A DNA stretch of 64,000 nt from the NCBI GenBank assembly GCA_035299065.1, contig DATGXI010000066.1, positions 10,354 through 74,353 of the forward strand, read 5' to 3'. The translations under genes and the position numbers were made by a program. The notes beneath the pieces are model-generated. The model had not been told where the DNA came from, made no database searches, and was given only the letters and a program-made list of their open reading frames with translations. Origin of the DNA: DASPJQ01 sp035299065 (GTDB taxonomy: Bacteria > Bacteroidota > Bacteroidia > Flavobacteriales_D > UBA2798). This document shows, piece by piece, positions 8,699 to 14,875 of the stretch. Numbering within the stretch: position 1 is the first letter of the stretch; each line of letters begins with the position of its first letter.

Positions 8699-11600
8699 AT
8701 GCAAAAATCTACTTTACTCCTTTCATGCACACTGCTTTTTATATTGGCAGCAGCTGTTGTATTCATTACCCCTTCGCAGAAAAAAAATGCGCTAACCATA
8801 AAGGTAAATGGTGAATTGGCCGAAGAGGTGGATACGTCAACGTATTTTCCGGCAGCCCCAACCAATTTTCCGGCCCTGCTTGTAAAAGAAAACGAGGCTG
8901 ATACATCAAGCGAACCCTTGCGTATCATTAGCCTTAAAATGGATGTTAAAGTCATGGGTAACCTGGCGCAAACAACCATGGAAATGACATTTTACAACCA
9001 TTGCAACAGGCAACTTGAAGGCGAATTTTGTTTCCCGCTTGGTGAAGGGCAAACCATATCAGGCTACGCCATCGAAACAAATCATGTCATGCACAAAGGT
9101 GTAGTGGTAGAAAAAGCAAAAGGCCGCCAGGTTTTTGAATCCATAACACGTCAACGCGTTGACCCTGGATTGCTTGAATGGACCAAAGGAAATAATTTCA
9201 AAACACGTATTTTTCCAATACCTGAAAAAGGAACCAAAACAATATCCATTACGATTGACCAGGAGCTGGTATCAGCTTACAATGCTTATGTCTATTTCCT
9301 GCCCATGATGTTTAAACAACCTATACCTGAATTTAAATTGCATGCTGAAGTAATTAAACAATCTGCACGGCCTGTTGTTAAAGGAAGCAACAATTCAACC
9401 ATTCAATTTAATACATGGAGAGATTCGTGGGTAGCCGATTACGAGGCCAAAAATTTTAAAGGAGACAACCCTTTGCGTTTTGATATGCCTAAGGAAAATG
9501 GAGCACAAACATTGTTTGTTGAAAAAAATGGGAAAGGCAACCAGCATACATTTTATTATGCGCTTGATCCAAAAAAATTCGCGCGGGATAAAAAATTACC
9601 ATCAAAAGTTTGTCTTTTGTGGGACTGTTCAGCATCGTCACTCACAAAAAATACCGACCTTGAGTTGAAATCCCTTGAAGCCTACTTCAAAAAAATAGGA
9701 AATTTAAGCATTGAAGTAGTAAAGTTCAATAACCGCGTTGACTTACCGGTTAAGTTTCAAATTACCAATGGAAATTGCAATGAACTTAAGGCCTTTTTAA
9801 AAGCCAGTATTTACGATGGTGGTACACAGCTTGGCAACCTGGACCTGGAGAATTATACTTGCGATGAATTTATTTTGTGCAGCGATGGTCTTTCCACATA
9901 TGGTCGTGAAAAAGTAAAAATTTCAAAAACGCCAGTTCTTGTTGTTTCATCATCGCAGCAAGCCGATTTTGCCAACTTAACGGTTTTGGCAAATTCATCA
10001 GGTGGTCGCTACATCAATTGCATGGCCCATACGCAAACTGAAATTGAAAAAATGATGACAACCGTTCCGTACAGGTTTATTAATGCAGTAAAATCTTCCG
10101 GTGAAATTTCGCAGGTGTATCCATCAACACCCACCGATTTTTCACGCACATTTTCCATTGCCGGCCTTTATGAGGGCGAGGCGGCTGAACTAACCCTTAA
10201 TTTTGGTTTTGGAAATGAAATTGTTCATTCGCAAAAACTAAGCATGTTGTATGAGTCAACAAATGAACATGCAATGGTTAAAAAAGTGTGGGCACAAAAA
10301 AAGGTAACCGAACTGGATCGTGATTACGAAAAAAATAAAAAGGAAATTACCAGGCTTGGAAAAAAATTCGAACTGGTTACGCGAAATACATCATTAATTG
10401 TGTTGGACAGGGTAGAGGATTATATTGCTTATGAGATTGCACCTCCTGATCCTGCCATGCGCAATGCATACATGCTGGGAATGGCTGCAAAAAATCTTCA
10501 GAAAGATACAGTGGACCATAAACGTGAGCACCTTAAAAAAGTTATAGCCGATTTTAATGAGCGGTTAACCTGGTGGAAAACCGATGTGGACCATGAAAAA
10601 TTAAAAAAACGATTGTATGATATGGAACATTCAGGTGGACCAGTCAGGGATACGAGCCTTGCACTTGATTCATCACGAAATTTCAGGGGAAATGTGATGT
10701 CAATAGGCAGTAGTGTAATCCTGAACGGAAGTGTTGACGCATCGTTAAATGTCACAAGCCCATATTCGTATGCATTTAGTACCTCGGGTGGAACCGGGAA
10801 CCTGTCGGGACTCACAAGCGGCACTTTTTATTGTACAGTAACGGATGCTAACGGCTGTAGCACATGGGATTTTGGAGATGGAAGCACTACAGGTAACTCG
10901 GCAAGCGTGTCTTCTTCAAAAATCGCTATGAAAGAGTTTGACCCATCAACACCTTACATTAAAAAACTAAAAACAGTTAAAAGAGAAAATTTGTATGATG
11001 AATATCTGGCCATGCGCGATGCGTATAAAAACACTCCATCTTTTTTCCTCGATGTAAGTGATTATTTTATAAAACAGGGAGAAAAAGAAACGGGGATGAC
11101 CATTTTGTCAAACCTTGCGGAAATTCAGTCAGAGAACCACCAGCTCATGCGCATTCTTGCCCACCGCCTGCAACAGCTCAATGAAACAAGTTTAGCCATT
11201 GAAACATTCAAACAGGTTTTAAACATACGGGAAGAAGAACCACAATCATACCGCGACCTGGGGTTGGCTTATGCACAAAAAGGCCAGTACCAAAAAGCGG
11301 TTGATTATTTATGCAAAATAGTAAACCGTCAGTGGGATGCGCGATTCCCCTCAGTTGAAACCATTGTTTTGGGAGAGATCAACAATATAATAGCACAATG
11401 TCCGCATAAATTAAACCTTGATTCGCTTGACAAACGGTTAATTCATCACATGCCGGCTGATGTGCGCGTGGTGATTAACTGGGACAATGACAATTGTGAC
11501 ATGGACCTTTGGGTAACCGATCCGTTAAAAGAAGTGTGCATGTACAGCCATAACCGGACTGAAGCGGGCGGGGCCATTTCAAAAGATTTTACAGGTGGAT

Positions 11601-11824
11601 ATGGCCCCGAGGAATTTTTATTGAAGAAAGCACTGGACGGAAAATATAAGATACAGGTAAATTATTTTGCCAGCCATCAAACAACCATTAGTGGTCCAAC
11701 AACGGTGCAGGCTGAATGTTACACCAACTGGGGAAAAAAGAACCAAAAGAAGAAAACAATCACGTTGCGTTTGGATGACGCAAAAGATGTAATTGATATA
11801 GGAGAGCTGGAATTTGAGGGATAA
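8699..11824 (+). CDS. VIT/vWA/TPR/DUF2135-type large protein (copy 2)
   Basis: 1041 residues, collinear with the preceding gene: signal or anchor segment, VIT domain, vWA-like domain (LLWDCSASSLTKN), TPR region and DUF2135-like C-terminus with the near-identical block INWDNDNCDMDLWV. The linker differs. In place of the acidic and poly-Pro stretch, residues ~680-740 carry a piece resembling a SprB repeat and PKD edge (GTFYCTVTDANGC, STWDFGDGSTTG). The two genes are separated by ~220 nt and probably arose by tandem duplication. I see no operator of the rtcB type at either gene. Confidence 0.8.
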   Translation: MQKSTLLLSCTLLFILAAAVVFITPSQKKNALTIKVNGELAEEVDTSTYFPAAPTNFPALLVKENEADTSSEPLRIISLKMDVKVMGNLAQTTMEMTFYNHCNRQLEGEFCFPLGEGQTISGYAIETNHVMHKGVVVEKAKGRQVFESITRQRVDPGLLEWTKGNNFKTRIFPIPEKGTKTISITIDQELVSAYNAYVYFLPMMFKQPIPEFKLHAEVIKQSARPVVKGSNNSTIQFNTWRDSWVADYEAKNFKGDNPLRFDMPKENGAQTLFVEKNGKGNQHTFYYALDPKKFARDKKLPSKVCLLWDCSASSLTKNTDLELKSLEAYFKKIGNLSIEVVKFNNRVDLPVKFQITNGNCNELKAFLKASIYDGGTQLGNLDLENYTCDEFILCSDGLSTYGREKVKISKTPVLVVSSSQQADFANLTVLANSSGGRYINCMAHTQTEIEKMMTTVPYRFINAVKSSGEISQVYPSTPTDFSRTFSIAGLYEGEAAELTLNFGFGNEIVHSQKLSMLYESTNEHAMVKKVWAQKKVTELDRDYEKNKKEITRLGKKFELVTRNTSLIVLDRVEDYIAYEIAPPDPAMRNAYMLGMAAKNLQKDTVDHKREHLKKVIADFNERLTWWKTDVDHEKLKKRLYDMEHSGGPVRDTSLALDSSRNFRGNVMSIGSSVILNGSVDASLNVTSPYSYAFSTSGGTGNLSGLTSGTFYCTVTDANGCSTWDFGDGSTTGNSASVSSSKIAMKEFDPSTPYIKKLKTVKRENLYDEYLAMRDAYKNTPSFFLDVSDYFIKQGEKETGMTILSNLAEIQSENHQLMRILAHRLQQLNETSLAIETFKQVLNIREEEPQSYRDLGLAYAQKGQYQKAVDYLCKIVNRQWDARFPSVETIVLGEINNIIAQCPHKLNLDSLDKRLIHHMPADVRVVINWDNDNCDMDLWVTDPLKEVCMYSHNRTEAGGAISKDFTGGYGPEEFLLKKALDGKYKIQVNYFASHQTTISGPTTVQAECYTNWGKKNQKKKTITLRLDDAKDVIDIGELEFEG

Positions 11825-11914
11825 AGAATTTAAAGGAATGACATTTTGGAAAGAGACACGCTTTATAGTTTGTTTCAATCGGGGCATTTCATTCTTTAGA
11901 ATTCCCCCTTACGC

Positions 11915-11955
11915 ACCCACCTGTCCTGGACGCACCTCTTTATTGACAGGTGGGT
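11915..11955. repeat. 11-bp inverted repeat at the left end of the tRNA-like region
   Basis: ACCCACCTGTC and GACAGGTGGGT are perfect inverted arms with a 19-nt loop. On the minus strand it lies beyond the last tRNA-like motif and could be the 3' structure of that transcript. There is no convincing T-run. Confidence 0.6.
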
Positions 11956-12000
11956 AGCGTACTGAAAATGTTAAAAGGGCTATAGACGAAAAAAGGATTA

Positions 12001-12040
12001 ATTTTCATTTACAGTGAAGTAACTTTTTTCAACGGCACCT
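12001..12040 (-). ncRNA. tRNA-like fragment: leader motif plus Tyr-type anticodon arm
   Basis: The minus strand reads TGCCGTT-N9-TACTTCA at 12037-12015 and continues into a 7-nt loop CUGUAAA closed by UUCA/UGAA. The loop is identical to that of the complete tRNA-Tyr(GUA) at 16097-16180, with anticodon GUA. No T-arm or acceptor stem follows, so it is either a remnant or an RNA made of an anticodon arm alone. Confidence 0.5.
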
Positions 12041-12059
12041 TTTTTAAAAGGCAATGAAC

Positions 12060-12110
12060 TGGCAGGCTCATTTGGTTTTAAATCGAAGAACTCCTGCCAT
12101 ACGGCACTTT
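12060..12110 (-). ncRNA. tRNA-like fragment: leader motif plus 7-bp stem
   Basis: The minus strand has TGCCGTA-N9-TTCTTCG (12106-12084), a near copy of the leader motif. A 7-bp stem, UGGCAGG with CCUGCCA, closes a 26-nt loop, which resembles an acceptor stem without the usual arms. No clear anticodon can be assigned. It lies between the permuted tRNA and the Tyr-type fragment. Confidence 0.4.
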
Positions 12111-12156
12111 TATTTTAAGTAAGAAAACGGGCAAAAAGCGATAAGCGAACGTTTTT

Positions 12157-12246
12157 GGAGTCCTGTCCATTAGACGATGAGGCAATTTAAATTGTTTTGC
12201 TGTTGCCTCAGTGGGATTCGAACCCACATTTCCCGATTAAGAGTCG
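12157..12246 (-). tRNA. circularly permuted tRNA-Lys(CUU) gene
   Basis: Reading the minus strand, the 3' half comes first (12246-12204): anticodon stem and loop CGA-CUCUUAA-UCGGG, variable AAAU, T-arm GUGGG-UUCGAAU-CCCAC and acceptor strand UGAGGCA, followed by A. After a 19-nt spacer comes a 5' half (12184-12157): acceptor strand UGCCUCA, UC, D-arm GUCU-N8-GGAC, U, then CC. Joined as 5' half plus 3' half they give a canonical 71-nt cloverleaf plus discriminator. The acceptor stem has 7/7 pairs, the D-stem 4/4, the anticodon stem CCCGA/UCGGG 5/5 and the T-stem 5/5. The join falls between positions 28 and 29. Maturation would need cutting and ligation; RtcB is encoded in the same island. Alternatively these are two remnants of a broken tandem pair. 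Confidence 0.7.
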
Positions 12247-12270
12247 AAGTAACGCTAATCTACGGCACCG
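12245..12270 (-). repeat. leader motif copy in front of the permuted tRNA
   Basis: The minus strand reads TGCCGTA-N9-TACTTCG (12267-12245), running directly into the anticodon stem of the 3' half. The other copies are at 12015-12037, 12084-12106, 12870-12892 and 12993-13016. GUA and UAC inside the motif can pair around the 9-10-nt loop, like a minimal D-arm. Confidence 0.7.
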
Positions 12271-12290
12271 TTTGTAATTTTTACCAGTAT

Positions 12291-12301
12291 TTTCAAAGAA
12301 C
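12291..12301 (-). promoter_or_regulatory. boxA-like GTTCTTTGAAA before the permuted tRNA
   Basis: The minus strand reads GTTCTTTGAAA. The sequence resembles the boxA antitermination element seen in Bacteroidota rRNA leaders and spacers. It lies 24 nt upstream of the leader motif of the permuted tRNA and ~10 nt after the S24-like gene. Other copies are at 13072, 15896 and 17077. Confidence 0.5.
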
Positions 12302-12310
12302 AATCGGAAT

Positions 12311-12628
12311 TTAAAATTCTTTTATTTCACCTTTAAATTCACTTGCAATAACCTTTCCATAAATGGTTTTTGTCCATCCGTTTTCCCATCCATGGTTATT
12401 GGCAATTAAAAAACCTTTATTCGGATCGGTTTTAATTATTTTATGTGCATCAATAAAACGTCCTTTTACTTTGCAAAAAACAATGTCGCCAATTTCATAT
12501 GTTTCACTTTTTTTAAAGGTCAATAACGACCCGCTTTTTAGAATTGGCAACATGGAGTTTCCAAAACCTTTCATTTTTCCGGAACCAATTGTTTCGAGTT
12601 CCTCTTTTAATTGTAAATATTTATTCAT
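12311..12628 (-). CDS. small S24/S26 peptidase-fold protein
   Basis: 105 residues with GNSMLPILKSG, the G-x-SM-x-P box that holds the nucleophilic Ser in LexA/phage-repressor (S24) and signal-peptidase (S26) folds. GDIVFCKVKGRFIDAHKI supplies the second conserved strand with a candidate Lys. There is no N-terminal HTH and no membrane segment, so it is neither LexA nor a leader peptidase. It sits inside the tRNA-like region downstream of the TROVE gene on the same strand. It might cleave or sense a repressor in response to damage, but that is inference. Confidence 0.75.
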   Translation of the reverse strand: MNKYLQLKEELETIGSGKMKGFGNSMLPILKSGSLLTFKKSETYEIGDIVFCKVKGRFIDAHKIIKTDPNKGFLIANNHGWENGWTKTIYGKVIASEFKGEIKEF

Positions 12629-12641
12629 GTGTTATATTATT

Positions 12642-12657
12642 TGACCTTTAGTGGTCA
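12642..12657. promoter_or_regulatory. short palindrome upstream of the S24-like gene
   Basis: TGACC-TTTAGT-GGTCA lies 14 nt upstream of the ATG. Perfect 5-bp arms are compatible with a small operator, but a site this short could be chance. Confidence 0.3.
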
Positions 12658-12726
12658 CATGGAGTATCCGTGTATTTTGTATTTAATGAAACGGATATTT
12701 CATTTATTTAATTTATTGTAGTCTTT

Positions 12727-12796
12727 ATGAGATTCGAATGCTGACGGGGCTACCGCCTGTCAACATCCTGACAAGCCTCGCTTCATCAGGACCCCT
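12727..12796 (-). ncRNA. orphan tRNA T-arm carrying the two-hairpin insertion
   Basis: Minus strand: T-stem AGGGG pairs with CUCAU (one mismatch) around the T-loop UUCGAAU. Between stem and loop sits the same two-hairpin insertion found in the Pro and Phe tRNAs. No convincing anticodon arm or acceptor stem flanks it, so only the T-arm module is left. Confidence 0.55.
12739..12791 (-). repeat. T-loop two-hairpin insertion, copy A
   Basis: Minus strand: hairpin 1 UCCUGAU/GUCAGGA with inner AAGC/GCUU, then hairpin 2 UGUUGAC/GUCAGCA with inner GGC/GCC. It is homologous to copies at 16283-16335 and 16926-16982. Stem bases differ between copies, mostly in compensated pairs. Confidence 0.75.
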
Positions 12797-12819
12797 TTTT
12801 TAAAATGAGCAACAGGCAA

Positions 12820-12895
12820 CAAGAATAGTGGGGGATCGAACCCCGGGCCTTTCGGCCTTCGAACCAAAACGAAGTATTTCTTATTTACGGCATCA
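12820..12895 (-). ncRNA. tRNA-like RNA lacking a D-arm, with leader motif
   Basis: Minus strand: leader motif TGCCGTA-N9-TACTTCG (12892-12870). Next comes an anticodon-like arm CUUCG/CGAAG with the 8-nt loop UUUUGGUU, then a class-II-like variable arm GGCC-GAAA-GGCC and a T-arm with GGGG-UUCGAUC-CCCC. An imperfect acceptor pairing AAGAA/UUCUU is possible. No normal D-arm exists. Close to the TROVE gene, a tRNA-like Y RNA is one reading and a decayed tRNA is the other. Confidence 0.5.
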
Positions 12896-12920
12896 TTTTT
12901 AACTGGAGCAATTTTCGATA

Positions 12921-13019
12921 CAGAGATTGGGGATTCGCATTGAGGATTTGCACCTCTTCTTATTTGCATAAGACCCTTCCCCATTCATGGCGCGAAGTAT
13001 CCCTGGTTCTACGGCATCC
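12921..13019 (-). ncRNA. tRNA-like RNA directly downstream of the TROVE gene (Y RNA candidate)
   Basis: Minus strand: leader motif TGCCGTA-N10-TACTTCG (13016-12993), then a weak anticodon-like arm with loop GCGCCAU. A T-stem UGGGG/CCCCA follows, whose T-loop UGCGAAU is separated from the 5' stem strand by ~39 nt that form two hairpins (UCUUA/UAAGA and GAGG/CCUC, the second with loop UGCAAAU). The architecture resembles the T-loop insertions elsewhere in the array. Bacterial Y RNAs are known to lie beside Ro60 genes and to carry a tRNA-like domain, which fits this position. Confidence 0.5.
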
Positions 13020-13040
13020 TGTATGTTTAATTTTTTATAA

Positions 13041-13068
13041 TCTCCTCTCCCTTTAATGAGAGAGGAGA
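13041..13068. other. hairpin between the TROVE gene and the tRNA-like RNAs
   Basis: TCTCCTCTC and GAGAGGAGA form a perfect 9-bp stem with a 10-nt loop. It lies between the boxA-like site and the first tRNA-like RNA. It has no T-run on the minus strand, so it is more likely a processing or boundary structure than a terminator of the TROVE transcript. Confidence 0.5.
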
Positions 13069-13071
13069 ATT

Positions 13072-13082
13072 TTTCAAAGAAC
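13072..13082 (-). promoter_or_regulatory. boxA-like site overlapping the TROVE stop codon
   Basis: The minus strand reads GTTCTTTGAAA, in which GTT CTT TGA are the last two codons and the stop of the TROVE gene. The same 11 bases occur at three other array boundaries. It would suit continued transcription from the gene into the untranslated tRNA-like region. Confidence 0.5.
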
Positions 13083-14591
13083 TTCCTGTTTGATTTTTTC
13101 AATTGCATTCGCACCGTTTTCGATGGCTTGCAATACATCAAACACTTTATCTGACCATCCTGCCAACAGGAATACATCGTTACGCTCAGTACGTATTGGT
13201 GCATTTCCATGGCCTGCAAGGTCAAACAAATACAGTTTCGCATTTGGTGCAATGTTTTTGTAAGCTTTCCACGATTTCTCAAAGCTGTTCACAAAACCTT
13301 TGCTGTTCCAAAGCTGGCAATCGGTAAACAACATGACCTTATCCATAACTACGTTACGTTTGATCAGGTCTTCAATTACCAGGTAGCCGTTTGTTGAATA
13401 ACCTACTTCGCCTTCGCGCTTATAGTATTCATTCACATTGGCCAATACTGAACGGCCAGGCATGTTAATCACTTTCCAGGTATCACCAAACATTCCGGTT
13501 ACTACATATTGGCATTTTGATTGCAGCAACATTCCAAGCATCAAACCAATATCGTAATACATGATTTTGCTTTTGGCCGACACGTTGTGTTGCATTGAAC
13601 CCGAAACATCGCAGGCAATCAATACGCGTGTTGAAACATCAAATCCTTTCATGTTTTTTACACTTATCATTACGGCATCTTCCAGGGCGTTCATGACCAT
13701 GGTTGCATAACCGTGTTTAATTGCTTTTATCTCGCGCCACGCAGCCAGGAAACGGAAAGGCAATTGTTTGGCATTCAATACAGCTTTTTCATCGGCCAGT
13801 AAGGCGCAAACTTTACGTATATGCATTGCAGAAACTTCTGCTTCAATGATGTTACGCAGGTTTCGCATTAACGCCATATATCCAAGTTTTCCGCTATCAA
13901 TCAACTCTTCCCATTTTGCTTTAAATGCCGCAACTTTTTCATTGGCATGTGCAAAACGTTGTTGTCCCAGCGCTGACAATTCAGTTTCCCATGTATAGGG
14001 TACAGCCAGTTCGTTTGCAGCAATTTTATTGAATACAACTTGCTGTGCTTCGCTTTTTGCTTTTGGATGTACCAGGAACAAAGCATCACGCAGTTTTACC
14101 TCGGTAGCACGGTTGTATTTTGCAAACTGGTATTCATCAAATGTGTTAAATGCAGTGCTCAATCCTTTTTGTACCTGTTTCGACAAACCGTTTAATTTTT
14201 TGGTTTTTGTACGCTTGTTGGCCAATTGGTAATAAGCAAGCAATTCAGTAATCTCATCGGCACGTTTTACCACACCTTTTACGGTTTGGCTTACCAATGG
14301 CGTTCCCGAGTGTTTTGCTGCAAGCTCAACAGCAAGTACCAGCGGAACACTACGCATATGCATGTGTGTTCGGGTATACACGGCAAGTTTTGCCACAAAT
14401 TCAGGATCATTTTTCAAAATGAGTTCACGTATACGTACAAGGCGCTTATCGCCTTTTTCGTAAAAGTTGTCATTCAATCCCGAAGTAACAACAGCAGCAT
14501 ACAATTCCATTTCGGCATTTAAAGCATACGCTTTTGCCCCCTGGTAGTTGATTAGCTCTTTTTCTTTTCGTTTAAATACGTTGAATTTCAT
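13074..14591 (-). CDS. rsr: TROVE-domain (Ro60-like) RNA-binding protein
   Basis: 505 residues, typical for bacterial Ro60 orthologs. The N-terminal ~300 residues are the alpha-helical TROVE ring (for example DPEFVAKLAVYTRTHMHMRS and IIEAEVSAMHIRKVCALL). The C-terminal ~190 residues form a von Willebrand A domain with an intact MIDAS: DVSGSM at 328-333, a Thr in GYSTNGY and an Asp in MLFTDCQLW. Ro60 proteins bind Y RNAs and misfolded or damaged RNAs and work with exonucleases. The gene is divergent from the WYL regulator across an intergenic region with two palindromic operators. tRNA-like RNAs follow its stop on the same strand. Confidence 0.93.
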   Translation of the reverse strand: MKFNVFKRKEKELINYQGAKAYALNAEMELYAAVVTSGLNDNFYEKGDKRLVRIRELILKNDPEFVAKLAVYTRTHMHMRSVPLVLAVELAAKHSGTPLVSQTVKGVVKRADEITELLAYYQLANKRTKTKKLNGLSKQVQKGLSTAFNTFDEYQFAKYNRATEVKLRDALFLVHPKAKSEAQQVVFNKIAANELAVPYTWETELSALGQQRFAHANEKVAAFKAKWEELIDSGKLGYMALMRNLRNIIEAEVSAMHIRKVCALLADEKAVLNAKQLPFRFLAAWREIKAIKHGYATMVMNALEDAVMISVKNMKGFDVSTRVLIACDVSGSMQHNVSAKSKIMYYDIGLMLGMLLQSKCQYVVTGMFGDTWKVINMPGRSVLANVNEYYKREGEVGYSTNGYLVIEDLIKRNVVMDKVMLFTDCQLWNSKGFVNSFEKSWKAYKNIAPNAKLYLFDLAGHGNAPIRTERNDVFLLAGWSDKVFDVLQAIENGANAIEKIKQEVL

Positions 14592-14675
14592 TTTTTCCTT
14601 TTTTGTGGTTCAACAATTGGTTTATTTTGTGTCGCCCACGTGTTGTTGTGTTTGACAATACAAAGTACCTCAGTC

Positions 14676-14698
14676 ACTACGCAAACGAGTTGCGCAGT
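14676..14698. promoter_or_regulatory. palindromic operator, TROVE side
   Basis: ACTACGCAA-ACGAG-TTGCGCAGT, with one mismatch in the right arm relative to the rtcB copy. It lies ~85 nt upstream of the TROVE start and next to a TACTTTG sequence (minus strand) that could be the -7 box. Confidence 0.82.
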
Positions 14699-14776
14699 AA
14701 AAATATTTTTCAATTTTTCTTTAAAAGCCCCAATTGGCGCGGGTTTCAGAGCAAATTAATCCCCATAAACCGGTCA

Positions 14777-14799
14777 ACTACGCAAAATAATTGCGTAGT
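14777..14799. promoter_or_regulatory. palindromic operator, WYL side
   Basis: ACTACGCAA-AATAA-TTGCGTAGT, perfect arms. It ends 15 nt before the likely -7 box of the WYL gene, so it covers the -33 region. The centre-to-centre distance to the TROVE-side site is 101 bp, close to a whole number of helical turns at about ten turns. Confidence 0.85.
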
Positions 14800-14814
14800 A
14801 AAAAGAAATTCTTT

Positions 14815-14822
14815 TATCTTTA
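14815..14822 (+). promoter_or_regulatory. putative -7 box of the WYL gene
   Basis: TATCTTTA matches the Bacteroidota -7 consensus TAnnTTTG in seven of eight positions and lies 54 nt upstream of the WYL start. The perfect operator lies immediately upstream. Confidence 0.45.
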
Positions 14823-14875
14823 TTCCCTGTTAATGTCCTGCACATCTTAAATATTGAATCTTAAATTTCTTTTCC

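Noticed and set aside
5364..11824. The two VIT/vWA genes as components of the RNA-repair system
   Set aside because: They lie inside the island, but neither has the shared operator nor an RNA-related domain, so their inclusion is not supported.
12204..12267. Reading the Lys(CUU) 3' half with its leader as a complete D-armless tRNA
   Set aside because: UGCCGUA pairs with UGAGGCA only with a mismatch and a G-U pair, and the anticodon stem needs two G-U pairs. The downstream 5' half pairs perfectly in every stem, so the permuted reading is better.
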